64,000 bases of DNA from positions 75,047 to 139,046 of the forward strand of contig CAYLWN010000001.1 of the NCBI GenBank assembly GCA_964387625.1. Direction: 5' to 3'. A program made the translations under genes and the position numbers. Each line of letters starts with the position of its first letter. The stretch's first letter is position 1. This document shows, in pieces, positions 1 to 8,228 of the stretch. The notes beneath the pieces are model-generated. The model searched no databases. It was given only the letters and a program-made list of their open reading frames with translations, and had not been told where the DNA came from. Source of the DNA: CAYLWN01 sp964387625 (GTDB lineage Bacteria; Patescibacteriota; Microgenomatia; UBA10105).

Positions 1-299
1 TGATTAAAATCAGTATCCATTACTAGAATATATTTTCCGCGAGAATGATTGATGCCATATAATATTGCACTGGCCAACCCTTTATTTTTTTTACGGATAA
101 AAACTTTTACTGAGTGATTGTTTTTAAATTTATTTATTGTTTTTATACCTGTTAAATCCTGACTATCGTCATCCACCATGATGATTTCAGTAGAGATGTT
201 ATTTTTTTTGCAAATAATAAGTATAGAATTTATAAGTTTTATTATGTTTCCGCTTTCATTGAACGTAGGTAAAATAATAGAAAGATTTTTTGATTTCAT
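1..299 (-). CDS. GT2 glycosyltransferase, N-terminal part (DPM-like), cut by window edge
   Basis: The reading frame is open from ATG at 299 to the window edge, giving 99 residues with the C-terminus missing. It begins MKSKNLSIILPTFNESGNI, the classic GT2 start. It then shows a VDDDSQD nucleotide-binding motif near residue 44 and VMDTDFN at the edge, which is the metal-binding DxD. This spacing, and the KNKGLASAILYGINHSRGKY stretch between the motifs, match dolichyl/polyprenyl-phosphate mannose synthase-like enzymes, which load one sugar from a nucleotide sugar onto a lipid phosphate at the inner face of the membrane. It is the last visible gene of the minus-strand run that starts at 2969, 14 nt after the aminotransferase. 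Whether it has C-terminal membrane helices cannot be seen, so the acceptor is open. Confidence 0.85.
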   Translation of the reverse strand, partial: MKSKNLSIILPTFNESGNIIKLINSILIICKKNNISTEIIMVDDDSQDLTGIKTINKFKNNHSVKVFIRKKNKGLASAILYGINHSRGKYILVMDTDFN

Positions 300-313
300 A
301 ATATTAGAGGTTT

Positions 314-1423
314 TTATTCAGTTGATTTAGAATAAAATTTATTTATAATATGAGTTATATATTTTATTTGAGTGGTTTTAAGATCAATAAATGTGGGAAG
401 ATTAATTCCTTGTTGAAACAACATTTGAGATACAGGAAAATGTTTATTAGATTTATACATAGGAAATTTGGTAATCGGGTAAAAAAACGGTCTGGAATCG
501 ATGCTGTTTTGTTTTAAATATTTAATCAGAGAATTACGTTTAATTTTTCCTCCTGATTTTAGAAGACAGGAAAAAAGCCAACAAACAGATTGGATGTCTT
601 TATTAATTGGTTGGAATTGAATATTTGGTATTTTTGTAAGTTCCTTACGATATTTTGTGCTTATTTCATTTCTTATTTTAATAAACTTATTCATTTTTTT
701 AAGCTGTGCTATTCCAATTGCAGCTTGTATATTGGTCATTCGATAGTTATATCCGATAATAGGATGATAATATTTTTTTATCGGTGACATACCGTGATTT
801 TTCAGCAATTTAATTTTTTCAGCCAGTTGTTTACTATGTGTAATCAGCATTCCACCTTCACCGGTAGTAATTATTTTATTACCATAAAAACTAAAACAGC
901 CTATATCACCAAAGGTACCTACATATTTATTGTAATATTTTGCCCCATGAGCCTCAGCAGCATCTTCTACAACATATAATTTATATTTTTTAGCCAAGGA
1001 CATAATTGGATTCATGTCAGCGGGGTATCCGTATAAATGTACCGGCATAATGGCTTTAGTTTTTTTTGTAATAGCTTTTTCAATAAGTTTAGGGTCGATA
1101 TTCCATGTGTTGGGATCCACATCTATAAAAATGGGTTTTGCTCCCACATATTTAATAGCATTTGCTGTAGCAACAAATGTTAGAGCTGGTAGAATAACTT
1201 CATCACCGGGTCCTATATTTAAAGCCAAAAGAGCTAAATGAAGAGCGATAGTGCCATTGGAACAACTAATTGCATGTGGTATATGAAAGTACTTTGCGAA
1301 TTCATTTTCAAAAGTGTTGATATATTTTCCCGCAGAAGAAATCCATGTACTTTTTATGCAAAAAGTTGCAAGTTTTAATTCTTCTTTTCCTAAACTGGGT
1401 TGGGCAACAGGAATAAATTTCAT
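314..1423 (-). CDS. DegT/DnrJ/EryC1/StrS aminotransferase, perosamine-synthase-like
   Basis: PLP-dependent sugar aminotransferase of 369 residues, the family's usual length. The PLP lysine is Lys183 in FSFYGNKIITTGEGG, and the PLP-ring acidic motif is VVEDAAEAHGA at 151-161. The N-terminus (VAQPSLGKEEL), the stretch GPGDEVILPALTFVATAN and the PVHLYGYPADM segment closely resemble GDP-4-keto-6-deoxymannose 4-aminotransferases (perosamine synthase, PerA/RfbE type), which make a 4-amino-4,6-dideoxy sugar nucleotide with glutamate as donor. Its ATG overlaps the stop of the upstream GNAT gene by 4 nt (ATGA), so the two are co-translated and probably act in sequence. No GDP-mannose 4,6-dehydratase is visible in the window, so the exact nucleotide sugar is inferred. 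Confidence 0.88.
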   Translation of the reverse strand: MKFIPVAQPSLGKEELKLATFCIKSTWISSAGKYINTFENEFAKYFHIPHAISCSNGTIALHLALLALNIGPGDEVILPALTFVATANAIKYVGAKPIFIDVDPNTWNIDPKLIEKAITKKTKAIMPVHLYGYPADMNPIMSLAKKYKLYVVEDAAEAHGAKYYNKYVGTFGDIGCFSFYGNKIITTGEGGMLITHSKQLAEKIKLLKNHGMSPIKKYYHPIIGYNYRMTNIQAAIGIAQLKKMNKFIKIRNEISTKYRKELTKIPNIQFQPINKDIQSVCWLFSCLLKSGGKIKRNSLIKYLKQNSIDSRPFFYPITKFPMYKSNKHFPVSQMLFQQGINLPTFIDLKTTQIKYITHIINKFYSKSTE

Positions 1424-2016
1424 AGTTTCTTAATTTTTAATAAATTATAGCTATATTTGTTCCAAACACGATCATATATAGAAAACGATGCATAAAACTT
1501 ACCACCGGTTGATTTATAAAATTCATTTGCAGGAAAGTTTGATGATAACGTACCTACTTTTAAATGTTTAATATTTATATTAATAAGTTTTTTTTTCAGT
1601 TGTGATATTAATTTATTACCGATTCCCATGCGACGATGATGTTTATCGATTGCCAGAATTAATATTTCAGATGAAATTCCATCAGAGCAATTTCCATAGA
1701 AAATTGTTTGCCAAATATTTATTATAGTTTTTGGAGATATGATAATTTTTTTTAATATAAATGGTAAAAATTTCCAAAATCCTTCAACAAGAGCTTTTTT
1801 CATAGTTATTTTTGTATTGGTAGTTGCTAATATAAAACCAACTAATTCATTTTTGTCATAATATCCTAAATTTATGATCTCGGATTGATTTATTAATTGT
1901 GCATGTAAGTTTTTTAGAAATCTCAGCCCAAATCCGGGAAGAAAATCATTAGTCATTCCTTCATAATGAATCTTAGCAGAAGATATAAGATCACCTTGTT
2001 TTAAATTTTTTATCAT
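1420..2016 (-). CDS. GNAT-family N-acetyltransferase
   Basis: 198-residue protein of the GNAT acyl-CoA transferase fold. The acetyl-CoA pyrophosphate loop is visible as HRRMGIGNKLISQL (about residues 127-140). It is preceded by the beta4 strand SEILILAIDK and followed by the LKVGTLSSNFPANEFYKSTG segment typical of beta5 and the final helix. It lies between an SDR epimerase and a sugar 4-aminotransferase with 4-nt ATGA overlaps on both sides. N-acetylation of the 4-amino sugar made by the 314-1423 product is therefore the simplest role. Protein or antibiotic acetylation is possible but less consistent with the context. Confidence 0.82.
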   Translation of the reverse strand: MIKNLKQGDLISSAKIHYEGMTNDFLPGFGLRFLKNLHAQLINQSEIINLGYYDKNELVGFILATTNTKITMKKALVEGFWKFLPFILKKIIISPKTIINIWQTIFYGNCSDGISSEILILAIDKHHRRMGIGNKLISQLKKKLININIKHLKVGTLSSNFPANEFYKSTGGKFYASFSIYDRVWNKYSYNLLKIKKL

Positions 2017-2969
2017 ATACGATTATTTTTATACCAATTAACAAATTTTTTTATTCCTTGACTAAATTTAGTTTTAGGTTTCCAGCTAATAATTTTTTTA
2101 GCTTTATCTATATTAGCATAAGTTATTTTTGATTCCGCGCTTATTATTGGTTTATTTATGATAATTAATTTATTTTTAGTATATTTCTCTATATATAATA
2201 TTAATTTATTTAATGTAATAGGGTAAGAATTACCAATATTAAAAATATTAAAAGTCAAAGGTTTTTCAATGCATTTTATAATCGCCTGAACGATATCATC
2301 TATGTAGGTAAAATCACGTGCAGAATTACCTGGTCCGTATTTAATTACTGGCTTATTGGAATAAGCTGCCTTTGTAAAGATATAAGGAGCCATATCTGGT
2401 CTACCATGAGGACCATAAACTGAAAAAAATCTTAAAATAACGGTAGGTAGTTTATGTTTTTTATATAGTTTTATAATAATTTTTTCAGCAGTAAGTTTTG
2501 ATTTAGCATACGGGGAATTAGGATGCAATTTGCCATTTTCTTTAAAAGGAATTTTAGATATATTTCCATATACACTGCTTGATGAAGAAAAGATAAATTT
2601 ATTTATATGATTTTCTATAGATAATTTATATACATTTTTTGTACCATATATGTTGACGTATTCATACAATTTTGGATTGGTAATTGAATTTCTAACTCCA
2701 GTAAGAGCTGCTAAATGAATTACAACTTGGGGTTTATATTTTAGAAATACTTTTTTTAGCTCCAAATAATCGAGAATATCAATTTTTTTAAATTCAAAAT
2801 TTGGATATTGAGAAAGAATTTTTAAATTATCTTTTTTGAGTTTTTGAGAATAATTATTGATTATATTATCTATGCCAATTACCAATTTGTATTTTTTGAT
2901 TAATTCTTGAGAGGTATGATAACCAATAAATCCCAAAGCTCCGGTGATTAAGATAGTTTGTGGTTTCAT
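2013..2969 (-). CDS. NAD-dependent epimerase, UDP-glucuronate 4-epimerase-like
   Basis: Extended short-chain dehydrogenase of 318 residues. The NAD motif TGALGFIGYH is at 9-18, serines precede the active-site strand (FSSSSSVYG, 127-135), and the catalytic pair is Tyr154/Lys158 in YAKSK. The stretch LRFFSVYGPHGRPDMAPYIF is a signature of UDP-glucuronate 4-epimerases (CapI/LspL type), which interconvert UDP-GlcA and UDP-GalA. The UDP-sugar dehydrogenase at 5053-6375 could supply UDP-GlcA. This is the first gene of the minus-strand operon running to position 1, and the next gene overlaps it by 4 nt. A related activity such as UDP-GlcNAc or UDP-Glc 4-epimerase cannot be excluded from sequence alone. 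Confidence 0.82.
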   Translation of the reverse strand: MKPQTILITGALGFIGYHTSQELIKKYKLVIGIDNIINNYSQKLKKDNLKILSQYPNFEFKKIDILDYLELKKVFLKYKPQVVIHLAALTGVRNSITNPKLYEYVNIYGTKNVYKLSIENHINKFIFSSSSSVYGNISKIPFKENGKLHPNSPYAKSKLTAEKIIIKLYKKHKLPTVILRFFSVYGPHGRPDMAPYIFTKAAYSNKPVIKYGPGNSARDFTYIDDIVQAIIKCIEKPLTFNIFNIGNSYPITLNKLILYIEKYTKNKLIIINKPIISAESKITYANIDKAKKIISWKPKTKFSQGIKKFVNWYKNNRI

Positions 2970-3029
2970 TTCTTATAGCAGTATGGGGCAAGTTTTAAAA
3001 CTACAGCAATATAGATGTCCATGATTTTG

Positions 3030-3035
3030 TATAAT
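3030..3035 (+). promoter_or_regulatory. Possible -10 box for the 3068 gene
   Basis: A perfect TATAAT lies in the 98-bp divergent region between the minus-strand epimerase and the plus-strand gene at 3068. It would give a leader of roughly 25 nt. No convincing -35 element or TG extension is present. No clear promoter was found for the minus-strand operon starting at 2969. Confidence 0.3.
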
Positions 3036-3067
3036 ATATCAATTACAACAACCTGTCTAATATTGCT

Positions 3068-4036
3068 ATGATAACTTTTTTTTCCATACCAAAATCAGAT
3101 AAAAACAATTCTAATATCATTCAAAAGAACTCAATCAATAGTTGGCTTAAATTAACAGATGATATTATTCTGTTTGAGGGAAAAAAGGAAATTAATAATT
3201 ATCAAATCAGTGATAATATAAAAATAATTTCTGGTATTAAAGAAAATAAGTATGGAACGCCTATTTTATCTGATGTCTTTAAAAAAGTGTACCAAAAAGC
3301 AAAATATCCAATTTTGGCATATGTAAATACAGATATAATATTATTTCCTGACTTTATCGATACAATAAAACAAATTTATTTTAAGAAATATCTATTGATT
3401 TCTAAAAGACAAAATATTTTGTTAAAAAAACAAATATCTTTTCAAACTAATTATGTATCAAATTTGACTAAGACATTAAATCAACAAGGGAGAGAAGAAC
3501 CTATTGGTAATTCTTCAGAGTTTTTTGTTTTCCCCAAAATCGTTAGGTTTCAAATGCCGAATTTTGCAGTGGGAAGATTATATTGGGACAGCTGGATAAT
3601 TTATCGGGCCAAGCTATTAAGAGTTCCGATTATTGATGGGACCAAAACTATTCATTGTTTACATCAAATTCACGATTATGCTCATCATCCAAATGGTAAA
3701 GATGGAGTTTGGAATGGACCGGAGGCAAATCTAAATTACAGGTTATCAGGTGGTGGAAAAACACGTTTTAAAGTAAATGATGCCGATTGGATAACTACGG
3801 AAAATGGAATAATTAAGCCAAAAAATTCTATAAGAAGATATATTAGAACAATCAGGATAAAGGGAATAATTTACCCGAAATTAAATATTATTTTCTTTCC
3901 TTTATTTTTATTATTGAATGTATGTTTTAAATTAATTATTTTAATGAAATTTTTATTATTTAAACGGGGTATTTTAAGTATAATTGATGCAATTAAACAT
4001 CCGGAGGATATTGAGTATAAATTTAAAGAATTGTAA
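3068..4036 (+). CDS. Putative GT-A-like glycosyltransferase of an unnamed family
   Basis: 322 residues. It starts MITFFSIPKSDKNNSNIIQK and continues with NSINSWLKLTDDIILFEGKK. It has AYVNTDIILFPDF at about residues 92-104, where NTD takes the place of the GT-A DxD metal motif. Further conserved-looking blocks are GNSSEFFVFPK, FAVGRLYWDSWIIYRA and HQIHDYAHHPNGKDGVWNGP. I recognise this set of blocks from proteins in bacterial and archaeal glycan clusters that are annotated only as glycosyltransferase-like or hypothetical. Residues 267-300 form hydrophobic helices that could hold it at the membrane. It is alone on the plus strand between two minus-strand operons and ends 3 nt from the convergent gene. 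Donor and acceptor are unknown. Confidence 0.6.
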   Translation: MITFFSIPKSDKNNSNIIQKNSINSWLKLTDDIILFEGKKEINNYQISDNIKIISGIKENKYGTPILSDVFKKVYQKAKYPILAYVNTDIILFPDFIDTIKQIYFKKYLLISKRQNILLKKQISFQTNYVSNLTKTLNQQGREEPIGNSSEFFVFPKIVRFQMPNFAVGRLYWDSWIIYRAKLLRVPIIDGTKTIHCLHQIHDYAHHPNGKDGVWNGPEANLNYRLSGGGKTRFKVNDADWITTENGIIKPKNSIRRYIRTIRIKGIIYPKLNIIFFPLFLLLNVCFKLIILMKFLLFKRGILSIIDAIKHPEDIEYKFKEL

Positions 4037-4039
4037 TTT

Positions 4040-5056
4040 TTATCTTTCGGTGAGCCGGTGTTCAACAGTTTCTCGGACGATATTTCTATCATGAGTAGTA
4101 AAGTACCACTCAATAGTTTTGTGTAAACCATTAAAAAATTTTACTTTCGGTTTCCAGCCTAGTAATTTATAAGCTAAAGAATTATCAGCGACACGATTTA
4201 AAGGCCCAATCGGCATATTTGGTTTAAATTTTATACGGGGATGAAATTTAGTATATTTACATATTTCCTGCACAGCATCGATAACTTTTATCCTTTCCAT
4301 GGTTCCTAAATTTACTGCCGTACCATCATGGAGTTTTTCAGCTGCCAAAATTGTGCCTTTGACAATATCGCCAACATATGTCCAATTACGTATCTGTTCG
4401 CCGTTGCCCCATATTTCAAATGGATCTTGTTTGATAAAAGCTTTGGCGATCATGGCTATAACAGCATGATTTTCTAACCCACGTTCACCATAAACTGTAA
4501 AGTAACGGCAGGAAGCAGTTTTGATTCCCCATTCATGATAAAACGCTTTCAATGTCAACTCTCCCATAAGTTTCGCCCAACCGTACATATTGTCTGCATC
4601 AAATGGAGGTTTAACTAAGTTTTCTTTTAAATAAAGATTTTTTTTAGGATTGGTTTGCAAAAAATTTGGGTAAACACAACCTGAAGAAGCAAAAACGATT
4701 TTTTCCACTCCTTGTTTTATAGCAGTTAAAAACACTGCTCCATCCAAAGTTAAATTGGTGCTGCAAGCTGCTTGATGTAAGTCTACATAACCTCGACCAC
4801 CATGATCGCATGCTAAATGAAAGACGACATCAATATTGGAACACGCTTTTTTTGTTACAGCTGAATTCATTAAATCAGCCTGAATAAATTCTATGGCAGA
4901 ATTTTTTATATGGCTTTTTAAATTATCTTTTTTTCCGGAGATTAAATTATCAACTACCCGAACCTTTGCTCCTAGTTTCACTAACGCATCGACCAAGTGA
5001 GAGCCAATAAAAGATGCACCTCCTGTTATCAAGATACGGGTTTTTTTCCAGTTCAT
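4040..5056 (-). CDS. NAD-dependent sugar-nucleotide epimerase/dehydratase
   Basis: Extended SDR of 338 residues. The NAD motif ITGGASFIGSH is at 10-20, SSGCVYP is at 124-130, and the catalytic Tyr158/Lys162 pair lies in YGWAK. The later blocks SCRYFTVYGERGLENHAVIA, QIRNWTYVGDIVKGTILAAE and GTMERIKV form a distinctive subfamily of NAD-dependent epimerases related to GDP-mannose 3,5-epimerase and UDP-glucose 4-epimerase; its substrate is not known to me. It overlaps the upstream dehydrogenase gene by 4 nt, so both are probably in one sugar-nucleotide pathway. It converges with the 3068-4036 gene with only 3 nt between stop codons. Confidence 0.82.
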   Translation of the reverse strand: MNWKKTRILITGGASFIGSHLVDALVKLGAKVRVVDNLISGKKDNLKSHIKNSAIEFIQADLMNSAVTKKACSNIDVVFHLACDHGGRGYVDLHQAACSTNLTLDGAVFLTAIKQGVEKIVFASSGCVYPNFLQTNPKKNLYLKENLVKPPFDADNMYGWAKLMGELTLKAFYHEWGIKTASCRYFTVYGERGLENHAVIAMIAKAFIKQDPFEIWGNGEQIRNWTYVGDIVKGTILAAEKLHDGTAVNLGTMERIKVIDAVQEICKYTKFHPRIKFKPNMPIGPLNRVADNSLAYKLLGWKPKVKFFNGLHKTIEWYFTTHDRNIVRETVEHRLTER

Positions 5057-6375
5057 ATTTTATTTAAACCGATTCCAATAGGATAATATTTTATATTATT
5101 GATGATATCAACAGATTTAATAATTCTCCAGCAATCAATAAGTATTGGTTTTCTTTTTTTATTTATTTGAATACTGTTTATTTCTTTAAAAGGAAGTGTT
5201 ATTACAGATAAAGGATGATTGTCAATGCATTCCTTTATTGAATTAACATATTTTACTCTATTTCCAAATATTTTTTTAGCATTGTTTTCTGCTTGCGGAT
5301 CATAAATAGTGACGGGCCGTTTGTTTTTTATAAGTAATTGAGCTAATTTTAAACCAAGAGATTCATCAATAACATCAGTATTATTCCTATAAGCTATTCC
5401 TATAATTGCGATTTTATCTTTTGGTTTAACTTTTGAAATTATCAAATTATATATTCTTCTAAATTGATGTGAATTTATTTTGTCAGTAGCATAAGCTAAG
5501 GATATTTTTGTTTTGTAACGATTACCGGTATAAATTAATGCTTTATTATCTCGGGGAAAACAGGGACCACCATAACTTGGACCTCCTTTTAAATACTTAT
5601 TTCCAATCCGTGAATCATTGCCTAAGGCATGTGTTATGGTATCGATATTTGCTCCGGGAATTTTTTCACACAGTTCAGAAAGCATATTTGCATATGATAT
5701 TTTAGTTGTGATAAATGTATTTAGGGCAATTTTTGTAATTTCTGCATTAACATGATTCATGGTGATAATTTTAGGATTATTTAAACAAATTTTATTATAA
5801 AAATTTGACATTATTTTTGAGCTTTTTAAATCAGAAGAGCCAATTAATACGAAGTCGGGATTTAAAAAGTTACTGATTACATTTCCTAATGCTACAAAAG
5901 AAGGATTGTAGCAGATGCCAAAATCTTTACCGGATATCTTTCCCGAAGTTTTTTCTATAATTGGTAAAATGTCTTTTTGTAATGATCCAGGCATAACAGT
6001 GCTAACAATTGCAACTACATGAAATTCTTTTTTTTGTTTAAGTGAAGCCCCTATTTTTTTTAATGCTGAAATTACAAAACTATTTGTGAAACCACCGCCT
6101 GGTAAACTAGGTGTGGGCACGATTATAAACGAGATGGATGATTTAATTATTGCGTCATTATAATCTAATGTTGCATGGATATTTTTTTTATATTTAATTA
6201 AATAATCTTTATATAAGGGTTCATTTATGTGTGCTTTGCCTTGATTTACTGATTTTATATTATCATTATTTATATCGACACCTATAATTTTAAATCCTTG
6301 TTTGGCACAAGCTGCAGCGATTGGTGCACCAAGTTTACCTAAACCAAAAATTGATATTGTAGATTTTAAATACAT
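5053..6375 (-). CDS. UDP-glucose/GDP-mannose dehydrogenase family protein
   Basis: 440 residues, full length for the family. The N-terminal Rossmann motif is GLGKLGAPIAAA (11-22), followed by the IIGVDIN strand. The VPTPS and STVMPG signatures are present. The catalytic cysteine is Cys272 in GGPSYGGPCFPRDNKAL, and the helix EITKIALNTFITTKISYAN carries the conserved Lys and Asn. The C-terminal domain carries IAYRNNTDVIDES. The enzyme oxidises the C6 hydroxyl of a nucleotide sugar to a carboxylate in two NAD-dependent steps, most likely UDP-glucose to UDP-glucuronate. It is followed (4-nt overlap) by an epimerase, and a UDP-GlcA-epimerase-like gene lies further downstream. Which sugar it uses cannot be fixed from sequence. 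Confidence 0.9.
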   Translation of the reverse strand: MYLKSTISIFGLGKLGAPIAAACAKQGFKIIGVDINNDNIKSVNQGKAHINEPLYKDYLIKYKKNIHATLDYNDAIIKSSISFIIVPTPSLPGGGFTNSFVISALKKIGASLKQKKEFHVVAIVSTVMPGSLQKDILPIIEKTSGKISGKDFGICYNPSFVALGNVISNFLNPDFVLIGSSDLKSSKIMSNFYNKICLNNPKIITMNHVNAEITKIALNTFITTKISYANMLSELCEKIPGANIDTITHALGNDSRIGNKYLKGGPSYGGPCFPRDNKALIYTGNRYKTKISLAYATDKINSHQFRRIYNLIISKVKPKDKIAIIGIAYRNNTDVIDESLGLKLAQLLIKNKRPVTIYDPQAENNAKKIFGNRVKYVNSIKECIDNHPLSVITLPFKEINSIQINKKRKPILIDCWRIIKSVDIINNIKYYPIGIGLNKI

Positions 6376-6410
6376 TGTAAATTAATTGAAATCTATTAAT
6401 ACATTTTAAG

Positions 6411-6435
6411 ATAATACCATATTGTTATAACAATA
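6411..6435 (-). promoter_or_regulatory. Extended -10 promoter and 16-bp palindrome upstream of the dehydrogenase gene
   Basis: Read on the minus strand, TGGTATTAT (6419-6411) is an extended -10 box about 35 nt before the ATG at 6375. Directly upstream, 6420-6435 is a perfect 16-bp palindrome (TATTGTTATAACAATA) that would lie in the spacer region of the promoter, where a repressor could bind. A second inverted repeat (AACTTT/AAAGTT) occupies 6435-6447. The two palindromes fill most of the 76-bp gap after the methyltransferase gene. In such AT-rich DNA some palindromes arise by chance, so operator function is only a suggestion. Confidence 0.35.
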
Positions 6436-6451
6436 ACTTTAAAAGTTTTTT

Positions 6452-7282
6452 CTAATTTAATGGTATTGCTTTAATTAAAATATGCCAACCAAAATTTTTT
6501 TCTAACCATTTAAAAATTGATTTCGGAATTATTGTCCAATACCAAGTTTTTTGATAAATGTATTTACGGTATTTGTTAATGTTGTATGGAAAAATATGAT
6601 CAATCCATATATTCGTGATACGAAAACCTTTTAATAATTCTTTTGCTTGCGGTATTGTATATACATAACTAACAGGAGATCCAATTGCTGCTTCTGAATA
6701 TTTGCTTATAAGTTCATTTATCCTCCAGAATGCAGCATTTCCATATTTTAAAATAATCCAGAAAACCTTCCATGAATATTTATGATAAAGCATTATCCGA
6801 AGTTCAGTTTTTGGATACGTATACTTTTTTAATTCTTTTATCACGTTTTTTGGATTAGGCGTGTGATGTATAACTCCAAAAGAATAAATTAAATCATAGG
6901 GTTTTATTGGAACTGTCTTAGACAGTTGTTCTGCGTTAGCGTGATAGAATTTTATTCTTTTTGTAAGAACAAATATTTGAGAACGTTTTTTGGCAATAGA
7001 AATTGATGATTTTGAAACATCGACCGCAGTTACAAAAGCTCCCGCTCTTGCAAAATTTATCGTATCAGTTCCAATTCCACAACCAATTTCTAATACTTCT
7101 TTATTTTTCCATTTTGCAAACTGAGTAAATTGTGGAATATGCGGTTCAACAAAATATTTCCTTTTTTCTATTTCATTGAAATATTTTTTTGTACCAAATA
7201 TTGATTTTGAGTGTTTGATATTACAAGGATGTTTATTCCAAAACTTAGATACAATATTTATAGAAACTGTTTTATAGTTCAT
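6452..7282 (-). CDS. Class I SAM-dependent methyltransferase
   Basis: 276 residues. The SAM-binding motif I is VLEIGCGIGTDTINFARAG (about residues 79-97), followed by FVTAVDVSKSSISIAKKR. Motif II is IYSFGVIHHTPNP, the layout of the UbiE/Methyltransf_11 group. The C-terminal third is basic and aromatic-rich (KYRKYIYQKTWYWTIIPKS) and may contact membrane or acceptor glycan. Its start overlaps the stop of the upstream GT2 gene by 4 nt (7279-7282), so it probably methylates a hydroxyl on the sugar that GT2 adds, or on the growing chain. The acceptor cannot be read from the sequence. Confidence 0.82.
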   Translation of the reverse strand: MNYKTVSINIVSKFWNKHPCNIKHSKSIFGTKKYFNEIEKRKYFVEPHIPQFTQFAKWKNKEVLEIGCGIGTDTINFARAGAFVTAVDVSKSSISIAKKRSQIFVLTKRIKFYHANAEQLSKTVPIKPYDLIYSFGVIHHTPNPKNVIKELKKYTYPKTELRIMLYHKYSWKVFWIILKYGNAAFWRINELISKYSEAAIGSPVSYVYTIPQAKELLKGFRITNIWIDHIFPYNINKYRKYIYQKTWYWTIIPKSIFKWLEKNFGWHILIKAIPLN

Positions 7283-8214
7283 TTATTAAATAATAATTTT
7301 AATGTAAGCAATGGAGAATCCATAAAAATATTGATCACTCTTTTGATATTTACTAATGAAGGATAGTGTAAAACACTCTGGATAAGCATTTTGAGTGCTA
7401 ATAAATTTTTTTCATTTATTGCTTGTTGTGCTGTCCAGAAACTTAGTCCACTATATGCTTTATATTTAAGAAAGGGAATCATTTTATATTTAGTATATCT
7501 ATTTAGAGCTTTATCAATCACGATTTTTTTTGCCTTATAAAATCTCATAGCATATCTTTGTGCATGTGAATCATTGTGAGAATATGCTCGATATTTTGAT
7601 ATAACACCAGGAATATGTTTCATAGAGAATTTAGAGGCGATTCTGATCCACATTTCAAAATCAGGGCAAGTATCAAGGTTTTTATCAGCATAAAAACCTA
7701 CTTTTTTAAAATATTTTGTTTGTATGAAAGCAGCCTGTGCGGGAGGTACTAGTTCTACACAAAATAGTTTTTTTAAATCATATTGATCTGAAGTTGCGAT
7801 TTTAATGAGTTTCCCATTTTTGTCTATGAGGTACACATCTCCATAAATCACTGCATAATCAGGAAAAAGTGAAAAGTTTGTTATAGCCCAAGCACATGCA
7901 TATGGTAATAATTCATCATCAGCATTTAAAATTAAAAGGTAATCTCCTTTTGCTTGTTGAATAGCCTTATTTAATCCGTCTGATTGTCCAATATCTTTTT
8001 GTGAAGAAATTTTTATTCTATTAATATATTTTTGTTTTCGATATTTTTTTAAAATTGCCTGAGTATTATCTGTTGATTTTCCGTCATGGATAATATGTTC
8101 TACATAGGGATAATCTTGATGCAAAACACTTTGAATACATCCGTCTAAAAATTGACCCATATTATAGGTTGGGGTGATGATAGAAATCAGTGGATGATTC
8201 TTTGAATAAGTCAT
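7279..8214 (-). CDS. GT2 glycosyltransferase
   Basis: 311 residues. The N-terminal GT2 fold shows SIITPTYNMGQFLDGCIQSV (residues 11-30), the donor-binding HDGKSTDNT motif and the metal-binding ILNADDELLP. The middle contains PDFEMWIRIASKFSMKHIPG, where the acidic residue and ED-like region probably act in catalysis. No membrane helix is predicted, so it is a cytoplasmic enzyme working at the membrane face. It is clearly paralogous to the first half of the 10708-12339 protein; both share YAVIYGD, the PxQAAFI block and WIRI. It is co-translated with the methyltransferase downstream. Donor and linkage are unknown. Confidence 0.88.
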   Translation of the reverse strand: MTYSKNHPLISIITPTYNMGQFLDGCIQSVLHQDYPYVEHIIHDGKSTDNTQAILKKYRKQKYINRIKISSQKDIGQSDGLNKAIQQAKGDYLLILNADDELLPYACAWAITNFSLFPDYAVIYGDVYLIDKNGKLIKIATSDQYDLKKLFCVELVPPAQAAFIQTKYFKKVGFYADKNLDTCPDFEMWIRIASKFSMKHIPGVISKYRAYSHNDSHAQRYAMRFYKAKKIVIDKALNRYTKYKMIPFLKYKAYSGLSFWTAQQAINEKNLLALKMLIQSVLHYPSLVNIKRVINIFMDSPLLTLKLLFNK

Positions 8215-8228
8215 ATTTGTTTATATCT

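Noticed and set aside
3871..4131. 86-codon minus-strand open frame across the 3068/4040 gene junction
   Set aside because: It lies antisense to two confident genes, has low-complexity AT-driven composition and no motif.
6435..6450. Hairpin plus T-run on the plus strand as a terminator
   Set aside because: Both flanking genes are on the minus strand, so a plus-strand terminator here has no obvious transcript to end.
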